From: Fen-671 sp963794745
Lineage (GTDB): Bacteria; Actinomycetota; Acidimicrobiia; Acidimicrobiales; Palsa-688
Direction: 5' to 3'
Assembly (NCBI GenBank): GCA_963794745.1
Contig: CAWCEZ010000007.1
Coordinates: forward strand, 124,001 to 188,000
Length of the DNA stretch: 64,000 nt
This document shows, piece by piece, positions 9,618 to 19,783 of this stretch. Position 1 is the stretch's first letter. Each line of letters begins with the position of its first letter. Under the pieces are notes generated by a model. The model ran no database searches, had not been told where the DNA came from, and saw only the letters and a list, made by a program, of their open reading frames with translations. The position numbers and the translations under genes were made by a program.

Positions 9618-10528
9618 CGTTTTTGGATCCGGCCAAACGGGTCGAGCAGGTCGCGCAGGTGGTCACCCAAGGCATTTAAGAACAGTACGCCGAGGGCGAG
9701 CACAACACCCGGGAGGACGACCATCCAGGGGGATATTGCCAGGTAATCGCGCCCAACCGTCAAGATGAGCCCGAGGCTCGGCATGGGAGCTTGGACGCCC
9801 AGGCCGAGGAACGAGAGGCCCGCCTCACCGATTATCGAGGTGGCGATGAAATAAACGATCATCACCATCGTGACCGGTAGCAGGTTCACCACGAAGTGCC
9901 GGACGCTGATGTTCACCTTGGGGACGCCTAGCACGCGGGCCGCGTTCACGAAGTCGCGCTCTCGCAATGAGAGAACTTCGCCGCGGACGATGCGAGCGAA
10001 CCCAGCCCAGTTCGTAAGGGCAAGGGAGAGCACGACAGTGGTCAGGCTTGGGCCGATCCAGCCGGCGAAGACGACGGCCAGCAAGATCGCCGGGAAGGCC
10101 CAGGTGACGTCGACAACCACGTTGGTGACCGCGTCGGCCACCTGACCGAAAAAGCCTCCGAATATGCCGATCACGAGGCCGAGGACCACCGATATCAGCG
10201 ACACGCCAACGCCAATGCTCAGCGAAATCCCAAGACCTCCGACCAGCTGCCAGAACATGTCACGGCCAAGGTTGTCCGTGCCGAGGATGTGGCCCGGCCG
10301 AAAAGGGGGGTTTGAACGTTGCGATGAGGTTCTGGTCCAGGTAGAGGTGCCGTAGTGAGGGCACCACTTGTATGACGACCCCAGCGATACCGGCGACGAG
10401 GAGCACCGTGGAACCGGCCACCCAGAAGATATTGGAACGTTGGACAAGTCGAGCCCCGGCCCGCAGGCCGACCGCGCCGACCGCGGTTCGGGCTCCAAGG
10501 GCAGGCTGCCGGTCGCCGTCACGGTCAT
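9614..10528 (-). CDS. Oligopeptide/dipeptide ABC importer permease (DppC/OppC type)
   Basis: A permease of the OppC class. After an N-terminal region with a first membrane segment (IFWVAGSTVLLVAGIAGVVI, read in a shifted frame between about 10300 and 10440) comes HILGTDNLGRDMF, the hallmark of this family, then several hydrophobic helices and the cytoplasmic EAA-like loop around FVNAARVLGVPKVNISVRH. It ends LGDHLRDLLDP, as is typical. The ATG at 10528 is the likely start. As written, the frame also continues upstream into the preceding permease without a stop (see findings). Stop and start overlap with the following ATPase gene. Confidence 0.88.
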   Translation of the reverse strand: MTVTATGSLPLEPEPRSARSACGPGLDLSNVPISSGWPVPRCSSSPVSLGSSYKWCPHYGTSTWTRTSSQRSNPPFRPGHILGTDNLGRDMFWQLVGGLGISLSIGVGVSLISVVLGLVIGIFGGFFGQVADAVTNVVVDVTWAFPAILLAVVFAGWIGPSLTTVVLSLALTNWAGFARIVRGEVLSLRERDFVNAARVLGVPKVNISVRHFVVNLLPVTMVMIVYFIATSIIGEAGLSFLGLGVQAPMPSLGLILTVGRDYLAISPWMVVLPGVVLALGVLFLNALGDHLRDLLDPFGRIQKR

Positions 10529-11460
10529 TGATGCCTCCCCGGTGACCCGCACTCGTGGGTCGACGAGACGAAGAACGATGTCCCCAAGAGCGCTGGCAAT
10601 GACAACCGCAGCAGCGAGCAGCAGCGAGAGGACTTCGGCGACAGCGTAATCGCGGTTGAGAACGGCGTTGACGAGTTGGGTGCCGAGCCCGGGCCACCGG
10701 AAGATCACCTCGACGAGCACGGTATAGCCGAGCAGATTGCGCACCTGGATGGTCCCAAGTGAGATGATCGACCCAAGGGAGTTCCTAAGGACGTGGCGCC
10801 AAGGATACGCCGCTCAGAGATGCCGCGGGCTCGAAGGGTCCGTGTGAAGTCCGATGACATCTGTTCGAGGAACGAGGTGCGAGTTACCCGGACAGTCAGC
10901 GACCAGGGCTCGGCGGCCAATACGACCGCAGGTAGGACGAGGTCACGGAACGACCCGGCTCCCCCGACTGGCAGCCAGCGCAGGTGCACACCCACGACGA
11001 GCACGAGAAGGGTGCCGAGGACGAAGTTGGGCACCGACAAGCACGAGGCTCGCCACGGCCCGAATGATGCGGTCGAGCAATGAGTCCCTCTCGATCGCTG
11101 CGATCACGCCTGTCGGGATGCCAAGCCCGAACGCGAGAAGGAAAGCAGCCCCTGCCAGTTGAGCCGTGTAGCCGATCAGAGGTGGTGAAGATGGTCATCA
11201 CTGGAAGGTCGCTCACCAGCGAGGTCCCGAAGTGCCCGATCACGATGCCCGAGATGTAGTTCCAGTACTGCTCCCAAATGGGGTCCAGAAGGCCGTGATG
11301 ACGCTCGTATGCGACGATAACCGAATGTGGTGTAGTAGCCACGTCGAAGACACTGCTAACGACGCTGCCTGGGCTCCCATGGAGGCCGATGAACGTCCCG
11401 ACTCGACGCCAGCAGGATCACAATGACGGCGTAACCGAAACGAGTCACCACAAACTTCAT
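10525..11460 (-). CDS. Oligopeptide/dipeptide ABC importer permease (DppB/OppB type, frame-disrupted)
   Basis: The ATG at 11460 opens MKFVVTRFGYAVIVILLASS, a typical first helix of OppB-type permeases. Downstream, read in shifted frames, are YISGIVIGHFGTSL, PNFVLGTLLVLVVGVHLRWL followed by PVGG, LAAEPWSLTVRVTRTSFLE, FTRTLRARGISERRIL (the EAA loop), then FRWPGLGTQLVNAVLNRDY and LRLVDPR at the C-terminus. This is the full family pattern. Breaks lie near 11390, 11170, 11045 and 10770. The end meets the ATG of the next permease; a one-base change would create the usual ATGA overlap in place of the present in-frame join. Confidence 0.82.
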
Positions 11461-11598
11461 CTGCACCTCTTATGAGCGAAAAGTCTCAAGGTCTTGCTAA
11501 AGACTACCATTGCGAACCACATGTCGAAGCCGACGACGCCTTCGCGAAAAGGACGTCGCCGGCAGGACTTAGTCAGGAAAGCGCGGTCGCTACAACAA

Positions 11599-13281
11599 TT
11601 AGGCGTTGCGCAGCCAAACGTCGTTATAGAACGGGTAGAGGTTGGCCTGGTTTGGCTGCCACCCGACAACGTTGTTGGTGTGCGCCCAGATGGTGTTCTG
11701 GGTGTATATCGGGATGATCGGGATAGTCTCGGCGAATATCTTTTGGTAAGTATAGGCCGTCGACTTAAGCTCGCGCAACGGTAGAAGCCTTCTGCCATGC
11801 GGCATATGAAGCGTAGAGAGAATCCAAAGCACTTGACTGGTGCTGATAGAACTCGACGAACAAAACCGACACGTCCACGGGGCTCGACCACAGCCACTTG
11901 AAGGCATATGACAGCACATTCGCGACAGCTTGGGGTAGAAGGCCGCCTGCGACAGGCTCTCGACCTTCATATTGATGCCGACGTTGGCCAGCATCTGGCT
12001 AATCGCTTGCATAACCTGGTTCTGGGTCTCATCCGTGAGGTTGTAGGTCGTGAACGACAGAGGCTTGCCGTTCTTGGTCCGCAAGCCGCTGGAGCCCTTT
12101 TTCCAACCGGCGTCGTCTAAAAGGCTCTCCGCCTGGGCCAGGTCGAACTGGTTGTACTGCTCGACAGCCGGGTTGTACCACTTGTACTTCGTCATTACCG
12201 GCCCGTACGTTGCGACAGCGTGGCCGAGGAAGATCGATTGGACGATGGCTTCCCGGTCTATGGCGTGCGAGATCGCCTGGCGCACCCGCAGATCATCGAA
12301 GCCGAGCGAATGCTCGCCCATGTTCACCGAAAGGAAGAAGTTGGAGAGCTCCTGGTATTCGAGGACGACGATGTTAGGGTTGTCCCGAAGGGTGTCGACG
12401 TCCTGGGGAGGCGGGTTCTTAATTGCATCGACCAATCCCGTTTGTATCTGGGGCGCCCGCTCAGATGCATCCGTGATCGAGATCCACGTGATGCTGTCGA
12501 GGTAAGCCTTGCCCTTGTTCTGGAAGAACGGGACGATCGAGCCCGGATAGTCCTCCCATCTCTCGGCTACGACATGCTCGCTCGGGGAGAAGCTGGTCAG
12601 TACGAACGGGCCCGTTCCGTTCGTGGCCTTGGTCCCGTAGGCTGCCCCGTCTGCCTTCCAGGTGTCGGGGTCCATTATGTAGGAGTATTCCGTGGTTACG
12701 GTCTCCTGGAAAGCCTGGAACGGGTGCGTGGTCGAACAGATGACGTCTTGGCCGCTGGCCGTAACATCTGTAACCGGTACCCAAAACGGCCCGTTTTGCC
12801 CGGTCTTGGGACTACGGAAGAGGTTGAAGTCTTCCACGACGGCCGCAGCCGTGAGCGGGGCACCAGACTGGAACTGCAGCCCTTCGCGCAGGTGGAACGT
12901 CCAGCCGTGAGGCCCGCTCGAAAACTTATCGGCGAGCATTGGCACAATCTGGCCTTCGGGGTTCCGCATCACCAGCGCCTCGAACAGAGCGTTGAAGTCC
13001 GGATCGGCCCAGGCATTTGCGACAGGATTTGGCGGCGTGAACACCCGGTCATAGCCTTCACGGAAGTTACCGCCGCTCTTTGGCGACCCCGAGAAAGCCT
13101 CGCGCACACCTGCGCGCCGACCAGGAGCCGTGGCCCCAGCTGTTCCACTCGCGACGAGTGGCCCGACGACGGCGGCTGCGACACCCAGCAGGCCCGCGCG
13201 TTTCAGGAGTTCTCGTCGGGAGATCCGGTGCGCGGCGTAGTCGCCAAGCGCGCTCTCGAGTCCGTCAGGTGCCCGGTCCAT
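11599..13281 (-). CDS. ABC transporter substrate-binding protein, family 5, Tat-exported
   Basis: The ATG at 13281 follows the ribosome site AAGAAGGGAGAAACTC and starts 36 bases after the predicted transcription start; a longer start at 13347 would lie inside the promoter and is rejected. The N-terminus has a twin-arginine signal (HRISRRELLKRAG) and a hydrophobic core ending near TAGATA, so the protein is folded and then exported. Family 5 features include GPHGWTFHLREGLQFQSGAP, NGTGPFVLTSFSPSEHV, LRVRQAISHAIDREAIVQSI and a C-terminal ETIPIIPIYTQN. It should capture peptides or similar amphiphilic solutes for the two downstream permeases. Two compensating indels near 11925 and 11775 garble about 50 residues. 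A gap of 138 bases with no recognisable feature separates it from the first permease. Confidence 0.9.
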   Translation of the reverse strand: MDRAPDGLESALGDYAAHRISRRELLKRAGLLGVAAAVVGPLVASGTAGATAPGRRAGVREAFSGSPKSGGNFREGYDRVFTPPNPVANAWADPDFNALFEALVMRNPEGQIVPMLADKFSSGPHGWTFHLREGLQFQSGAPLTAAAVVEDFNLFRSPKTGQNGPFWVPVTDVTASGQDVICSTTHPFQAFQETVTTEYSYIMDPDTWKADGAAYGTKATNGTGPFVLTSFSPSEHVVAERWEDYPGSIVPFFQNKGKAYLDSITWISITDASERAPQIQTGLVDAIKNPPPQDVDTLRDNPNIVVLEYQELSNFFLSVNMGEHSLGFDDLRVRQAISHAIDREAIVQSIFLGHAVATYGPVMTKYKWYNPAVEQYNQFDLAQAESLLDDAGWKKGSSGLRTKNGKPLSFTTYNLTDETQNQVMQAISQMLANVGINMKVESLSQAAFYPKLSRMCCHMPSSGCGRAPWTCRFCSSSSISTSQVLWILSTLHMPHGRRLLPLRELKSTAYTYQKIFAETIPIIPIYTQNTIWAHTNNVVGWQPNQANLYPFYNDVWLRNA

Positions 13282-13323
13282 GAGTTTCTCCCTTCTTTCT
13301 TTGCGCTCTTCGCGCTGCAAGGT

Positions 13324-13352
13324 ACAGTAGAACAAGCGCTTGGTCAAGTCAA
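13324..13352 (-). promoter_or_regulatory. Promoter of the long catabolic/transport operon with embedded palindrome
   Basis: On the minus strand, TTGACT (13352-13347) and TACTGT (13329-13324) are separated by exactly 17 bases, a good sigma70-type promoter. The spacer contains the perfect palindrome CAAGCGCTTG (13333-13342), the form of a LacI-family operator. The same ten bases occur in the operator region at 43.95 kb. Transcription would start about 36 bases before the binding-protein ATG. Confidence 0.65.
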
Positions 13353-13916
13353 TACGCCGCCTCGGGCTCGTCGCACATGGACCTCGTCGCGTGGGAGGCC
13401 CAGGGGAGCTGGACGCCCGTCGTCCGAGCGAGGCTCTCGGCGCTCCAAGACCTGTCGAGCAGGGATCTATGCCATAACTGGTGCAATTGTCTTGGTGTTT
13501 GTTAAATGGCGTTGCTGCATTCTGCGCCTAGCCCAGAACCTCTTGCGTAACAGAGAGTTAATATAGGACCAGCCAGAGGAGCGAACCGTAGGAGATGGTC
13601 CAAGCGCACACGCTTGAACGCGGCAAGCATCGCAGCCACTGGACCACCCCGCCGTCCGCAGGCTCGCCGCCGGCTCGCGCTGGCCGTTGGGCCGCTTCCC
13701 AGCTCCACCCAGGCACCCGCGCCGACGGCTGAGTAGTAGCAGCCACGTGTTAGGTGCGAACTTGCCCCATTGCGATCAGCTCCGCGGCCCGACGGACAGA
13801 GGGGACTGCGAGACGATGGCAAAAGGCTTCCCGCCCGCACGGTGAGCAACGGCATGGGCCGGGCCCGTCACCGCGATGCGACAGCCAACCCGAGTTAGGG
13901 CGAAAATGGCCGGGCC
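13353..13916. other. Gene-free intergenic region (564 bases)
   Basis: This lies between the divergent long operon and the TrkA-N/SLOG/RyR gene. It is locally less GC-rich around 13480-13570. Open frames in it have no recognisable domain or convincing ribosome site, so no gene is called. No clear promoter for the rightward gene could be picked by eye. Sequence similar to an insertion sequence or a structured RNA was not recognised. Confidence 0.4.
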
Positions 13917-16796
13917 ATGATGCCACCTCTCCAACCCGGGCGCCCACAGAGGGGGCTGTGGTGGCTGAGGCCTTTCGACACCCGCTCGCGGCGTGCCAAA
14001 GCAACCGTGGTCGGCCTCACCGGCTTGGCAATCGCCTTCGTCCTGAGCATCGGCACGTGGGGCTTCTACAGGCTCCCCACGCAACCTCGTCTCGGCCTGC
14101 TCCTGTCCATTTACCGCTCCGTGCACCTGTTCACCTTCGACCTCGGCCCGGCGTCCGGAGGCAACGGCAGCCCACGGGCCGACTGGCAACTTTGGGCAGC
14201 TTTCGTCGTGGCCGGCCTGCTGGTGCTGCGGGGCGGCCTGCTCGTGGTGCGCCAGCGCACTCGGGGCCTGGCTGTTCGCTACCTTCTGCAAGGCCACGTC
14301 GTCATTTGCGGGGCCGGCGGCACCGGCACTCGTCTGGCCGAGATATTGGCCCGCGACCACGACGTCGTCCTGGTCGACCGTGACGGGGCGGCGCCCGGGA
14401 CGGCGGCGAGGCCCGCCCCCAACGAATGGCGGGTCACGGGCGACTGCGTGCGCGAGGACACCCTGGTCTCGGCCGGGATCGCCCGGGCCAACTGGGTCCT
14501 TGTCACAGTGGGCGATGACCTTGTCGGCTCGCAGGTGGCGAGCACGGTCCGCTCATTGGCCAAAGCGGGCCGTCTGCGGGACCGGGCCCATCTCCTCGTC
14601 CGGGTGGAACACCCGGCTTTGGCGCATTTCTTGGAAGGTAGCGAGGAGATAGACGCCGTCGAGGTCCCGCCCGGACCTGCGGCGCCGTCCACCACCAGCT
14701 CGGGCCCGGTGGTGAGCACTTTCTCCACCGGTGCCATCGCCGCCGAGAACCTGCTCGACGAGCCCCCCGCCTACGGCGGGCCGTCGCTGTCCGAGGAGCT
14801 CTTCGGCGGCAATCAGCTCGAGGCTCCCAGCCTGCTGTTAGGAGGCGACGACCCTTTCATCGACTCCGTCCTTGCGGCGGTGCTGCGCCGGGGCCGCGTC
14901 CAAATGCTCCGCCAAGGCGAAGGAGACCGCGCGGGGCACTGGCGCACCGTCCACATAATGGTCCTCGGACGTGGAGCCCAGGCACGGGCGGAAGCCTTCT
15001 CAGCCCGGTGGGCCCCGGAACCTGAGGTCTTGTCGTTGGAGGCTCGCGACCTCGCGCGGGTATCAGACGAAATGGACTGGCCGGCCGACTGGTTGCAACG
15101 CTCCGGCCGGTCGGGTTGGGCCGTGGTCGCCTGCCGCGACGAGCTCGAAGGGGTGGAGCTATCCCTGCAGTTGGCCCGGGCGCTCGGCGGCACGGCACGG
15201 CTCACCCGGCTTACTGCCCAGGTGGCCAGCTCGGTCGACCTCGAACTGCAGGAGAGGACACAGAAAAGCCCGGACCTGGCCACGACCGACGTACGCGCAT
15301 TGCCCGACCTGTCATGCCGACCTGAGCTCATCGCGGGGGCGGGTGGGCAGGAAAGGTTGCAGGCCGCCCTGGCGGCCCAGGGCGTACCCGTCAATAGAAG
15401 CAGCCAGGCTCAGCGAGGGCCTCTTCGGCAGTGCCCGAGCGCTCGGGATCCGCAAGCAGTTCTCCTGGCGCGTGCGCCCCTGCGAACGTCCCCTGCTGGA
15501 GGCGTTGCTCGGCGAGGTCCCGCTCAGCGCCATGTTGCGCGCCGGGCTGCGAGTGGACCTGGGCAAAGCGGCGAACCTCCGCCTCGCCGCCGAGCGCTTG
15601 TCGCAAGAGGCTTCGCCTTATGCCTTTTCGGCTTGGTGCGAGTACCTCAGGCACTTGAGCCCGGGCCTGCCCGAGGCGCCCTCCCCGCCTCCCGGGGAGC
15701 ACCGCGCGGAGAAATTGCTCAGGCTCTACCGCGCGGCCCTCGGCGATGAAAAGGCGTTGGCCGCACTGGCCCCCGCTGGGGACGTCCTAAAAGGCGTAGA
15801 CCGGGTAACGATAATTGCCGGCGGGGCGGAGAGCATGAAGCCAAGCACGGGGCCATCGGTCGCCGCCTTGTTACGGGTCGCCCTTTACCGCTACGAGGGC
15901 ATGGTGCTGAGCGGTGGGAGCTTTGCCGGCGTACCGGCGATCGTGGGCGATGTCTGCCGAGAGCTCGGCATCAGCGGCCGTCTGGTGGGCTACACCCCGC
16001 CAGGACGGGGCGACCCGGGCCGCTACCCCGTGCTACGGGAGACGGAGGGAGCAGCTCGAGTTTTCCGTGGACGAGCCCTTGGCCATGTGGGCCGACATCT
16101 TGGGCTCACGGCGTCCCATTGGGCAACGTCCGCGTGCTCGTTTTCCCGGGGGGTGGCATAGTCACCGAGGAGATCCTCCTTGCCCGGGCGCTGGGGGCGC
16201 GGGTGGCTTTCATCGACCCGGGCAAGGACCTGCCGGCTTCGCTCGACTACTTGCTCCCGCTCGGTTCAAAAGGGGTGCTGGAGGTGCCCGCTGACCCCAT
16301 GAGCGCCCGCGCCTTCCTGCAGTGGTCGCAGCTGCCCCCCGGCCTCGCCGATGCGATCGGCCGCTTCGTCCACAGCCGGTACCGGGCTAAGTCCCGGGGC
16401 AACAAGGCTCCCACTGACCCTGCCCTGCTCCCCTGGGACGACCTTCCCACCCACCTGAAGCAGTCGAACCTGGCGCAGGCCAATGACATCCCCAACAAGC
16501 TGGCCTTGCTCGGCATGCGGCTCGCTCAGCCGGGCCGGCCCTTGGTGCTGAGCCAAGAGCAGCGGGAGCTGTTGGCCGAAGAGGAGCACGGCCGCTGGGC
16601 CCTGGAACGCCTCAGCGCCGGATGGCAATCGGGCCAGAGGCAGACGAGCCGCAGCCTCACTCCTTACCTCGTTCCTTGGGCGCAGCTGGACGACGCTGTC
16701 CGGGCCTTCGATTTTGATGCCGTGGACAACATCGCCCCTGCGCTGGCAGAGGCGGGATGGGGCGTCGAGCCACGGGAGGGAGCGAGCCAGCGCTAA
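13917..16796 (+). CDS. Membrane TrkA-N / SLOG-like / RyR-domain protein (frame-disrupted)
   Basis: A protein of about 960 residues. Two predicted membrane helices (about 30-51 and 92-111) precede a TrkA-N/RCK-type Rossmann domain beginning HVVICGAGGTGTR (about 127-139), with the acidic residue after strand two in VVLVDRDG. No potassium selectivity filter is visible. A second domain at about 630-775 resembles the SLOG/LOG nucleotide-binding superfamily: VTIIAGGAESM, GMVLSGGSFAGVPA, RVLVFPGGGIVTEE, ALGARVAFIDPG. The C-terminus (about 825-955) matches the RyR domain: LPWDDLPTHLKQSNLAQAND, EEHGRWALERLSAGW, LVPWAQL. Frame breaks lie near 15395, 16050 and 16118. SLOG and RyR modules are associated with nucleotide signalling and conflict systems in comparative genomics. 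It converges on the TIR/WD40 gene, with stops 18 bases apart. Confidence 0.75.
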
Positions 16797-16828
16797 GGCA
16801 GGAACTAGCCAGCGCTAAGGCAGGAACT
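16785..16828. repeat. Perfect 22-base tandem duplication at convergent gene ends
   Basis: Two identical adjacent 22-base copies, 16785-16806 and 16807-16828. The first copy contains the TAA that ends the rightward gene; the second contains the TAG (read on the minus strand) that ends the leftward gene. Each copy holds both potential stops, so either gene would keep its stop if one copy were lost. Confidence 0.95.
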
Positions 16829-19731
16829 GGGCCCGTTGTGCTTTGCTCAGGCTGGTCACGGCCAGCGTACGGGCGACGCTCAGCACCTGGCTGAACGGGA
16901 GGTAGGGGCGCGTGGGGACAAGCTGGACGCTGCTGGACGCACCTATACCGAGAAGCCGGCCCCCGTCGCCCCAAGCCAGTGCCGGGTACGAGGTTTCGGC
17001 CGAATAAGCCGGCACCGGTGGCTGAGCCGAGCCAATGTCCCACACAGAGACCTGCCCGTTACCGTAGGCAAGGGCCACGGCCTGGTCCGACGGCGAAAGC
17101 GAGTAATTGAACTCTCCCGCCAATTGGGCCGTCGCGTGCTTGGCCTTGAGGTCATAGACCTCCAGGCCGTCGGGGTCCTGCAACAGCAGCCTCTGACCAG
17201 GCAGGGCGCTGGCATTGCGTCCAGCCGTCGCGCTGGGCGATAGTGGCGACCAGGCGCGCCGGGCTCGACGAGGAACCGTCCCAGAGCCACAACTTGCTGG
17301 CCGTTGTGGGGCTGACGGGAGTTGCAAGGATCCTGATCTCGCTGCCCACGAAACCGGCCAGAGCGTCATTGTCGGCTTTGAACGCCACCTGGCCCGGGGC
17401 GTCGTGGGTGCGCCAGGGCCAGTCGAGCACCACATCGTGGTCGTCGTTGCCCACCCCAGCCTGAGCGCTGATAACCAGAGCGTCCCCGTTGGGCGTGAAC
17501 TGGACATTGTTGGCCCCTCCCCACTGCGGGCCATGTGGCAGGGTCAGTTGAGCCACCTGTTGCTGGTCGGCTACCTGCCACACGGTGACCCGGTCACCCA
17601 GGGCGCCGGCCAGGTATGCGCCGTCGGGGCTGAAGGTCAGGTCGCCGTAGCCTTGGGAGGAGCCGGCCTTCGAGCTGGGCGCCGTCGGGGCGGGTACCAG
17701 CCAGCGGTAGGTGAAGGCGCCGTAGTCCCACAGGGCCAGGGCACCGCTTTGAGTGGCCACCGCCACCAGGTCGCCTCTCGGGCTAAAAGTCAGGTTGCCA
17801 CTGGCGAAACCGAGGTCATAGGCCAGTGTCGCCTTCCAGTCCCACACCAGGGTGCCGTCCACCAGCAGGTCCCCGTCGGGGCTGAAGGCCACGTAACCCC
17901 CGGGGCCTTCGCTCCCGTAGGGGAGGTAAAACGGTGACGTCGAGGCGCCAGGCCACAGCAACACCACCGGGTCCTCGGTACCGGCGGCCAGGGTTGTGCT
18001 GTCCGGGCTCCAGGCCAGGCTGAGCGCTTCGTCCACATCGTCGCTGTGCACCCCGAAAGAAGACGGGAAGGGTGAGGTCGTGCACGACCGGGAGCTCCGT
18101 CGGGTCGGCCAATTCGACAACGTCAACCTCGGGCCCGGCCTGCCCTATCGCCAATTTGGTGCCATCGGGTGAGAAGGCGGCCACTCCGGCGCCCCCCACC
18201 GGCACGACGGTGCCCTTGCCGGGCAGCGCCCAGACCTCGCTCAGCGACGAGCCCACCGCGGCCAGTTCGTCGCCGTTGGCGGACCAGGCCAAAGCACTGA
18301 CGCCCCCGTTGTCGCCGTTGGGCAAGAGGGCTTTGACCGGGTGCAGGATCCTCGTCACCTTTGCCCCGCGGGAGCTCTGCACGGTTATGGTGCCTTTGGC
18401 GCCGACTACAGCCACCAGGTTGCCCTGGCGGTCGAGCGCGATCGGGTCGAACGAGTTGGGGCTTATCGTGCTCCAAACGTCGGCCGAGGCGCTCGGGCGG
18501 TGCCATGGCCAAGCGATCACCTGCACCTCGTCGGACGGGAAACGGCGCACCAGGGCCAGGACTTCGCTGCCATCGGGGCTGAACTGGGCGCTCAGCAGGA
18601 CGCTGTGGGGCAGGTTCAGGACAAAGCGCGACGGCGTGCCGTGGGCCGGGTGGGCACCGGGCAGAGCAGCGACCGTCGCAACGGCTAGGCCGTTGAGGCC
18701 CGCGTAGGTCGACACCGCCCATTGCCCGTCGGGCGAGACCGCCCACTCGCTGTCGACGACAAGGTCCGACGCGCCGGGCTCGGGCAGCGTGCCCGCTAGT
18801 GAGGACTGGCTGACGGCGCTGCGCACGGCCGCCTCGGCCTCGTCGGTCGGGTCATAGTCGTAGGCGCGCAAGGCGAGCAACAGTGAAAGCTGCGGGTCCG
18901 TGGCGAGCTCCGACTGGGCGTTCTGGGCAACGTAGAGCGAGGAGGCCTTGTCCCTTTGCTCGTCAGCCTGGTGCCGCTGGTTCACGGCTGTTCTCCACTC
19001 CAGCCCGGTTAGGGCGGCCAAGATGACCATTACGAAGGCGATGCTCAGCGCAGCGGTGACCGAGCCCCGCTGGCGGCGCACAGCAGCCCGGCGGCTCTCG
19101 CGCACGAGACGTTGTTGTTGAGGCAGCACACTCAGGTGGGTGGTACTGCTTTGTTCGTCCAGCCACCTTTCTGCCTCCTCCAACTCGCGCCCTCGCAACA
19201 GCAGGCTCCGGTCGTTGCCACGCTCCGCCCAACGTTGCGAAAGGGTGAGCAGGTGGGTGTGCAGGTGCACCGCCTCGATATCAGTGTTGAGAGCCTCGAC
19301 CAGGATGTCCACCTGCCGGTCGAAGTCTGCCTGGCCCAGCGCGGGGCTCTCTCCCGCACCGTCGGGCGGGCCTGGCCCGGGGGGACAGGCGGGGGGACAA
19401 ACGAAATGAACTGCAGCTCGGCCAGTTGAGGGGGGACCAGGTCGTCGGGGGTCGTGGTGGCGACCACCGGTACCAAGCGTTTCCCGAGAGCAACCGCGCG
19501 CTCCAGCTCGGCTCTGCAGTAAGGAGACTCCACCGACGCCGGCGAAATGACAAAAAGGACCGCCTGGGCTTCCAATATCGCCTGTTCGATCTCGGCCCGC
19601 CACGGCGACGACGGCAGGATTCCTTCCCGGTCCACCCACGAGGTCAGGTCCCTCGCCTTGAGCGCTTCTTCCAGGCGGTCGACGAAAGCCGGCTCTGTAC
19701 GCCGGGAGTATGAGATAAAGACGTCAGCCAC
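16815..19731 (-). CDS. TIR-domain / transmembrane / WD40-repeat protein (frame-disrupted)
   Basis: From a GTG at 19731 the protein starts MADVFISYSRRTEPAFVDRL, a canonical TIR domain, continuing ILPSSPWRAEIEQAILEA and VLFVISPASVESPYCRAELE. The glutamate of YCRAE (residue 75) occupies the position of the catalytic Glu of NAD-cleaving TIR domains. A helical linker and one membrane helix (about 222-243) follow, then an ELATDPQLSLLLALRAYDYD segment common before WD40 arrays in bacterial signalling proteins, then a beta-propeller with repeated AFSPDG and LAWSPD motifs to the C-terminus. About 970 residues; breaks near 19355, 18065 and 17215. The TIR domain lies N-terminal to the helix, so it is probably cytoplasmic and the propeller probably outside, but topology is uncertain. 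No NACHT or nucleotide-binding STAND module is present. It probably couples sensing by the propeller to TIR activity. Confidence 0.8.
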
Positions 19732-19783
19732 GACGGGAACTGTAACGCGAGGGCCTCGCCGCGGTCCCCTAGCTTGATGTCCC

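Noticed and set aside
13282..13347. Longer N-terminus for the Tat-exported binding protein
   Set aside because: The upstream start lies within the predicted promoter, and the twin-arginine signal is correctly placed from the ATG at 13281.
12220..13566. A 448-codon open frame on the plus strand
   Set aside because: It is antisense to the Tat-exported binding protein, which has clear family motifs; no domain is visible in the plus-strand reading.
13502..13855. Possible small minus-strand gene in the 13.4-13.9 kb gap
   Set aside because: No domain, no convincing ribosome site and unusual composition; treated as intergenic.
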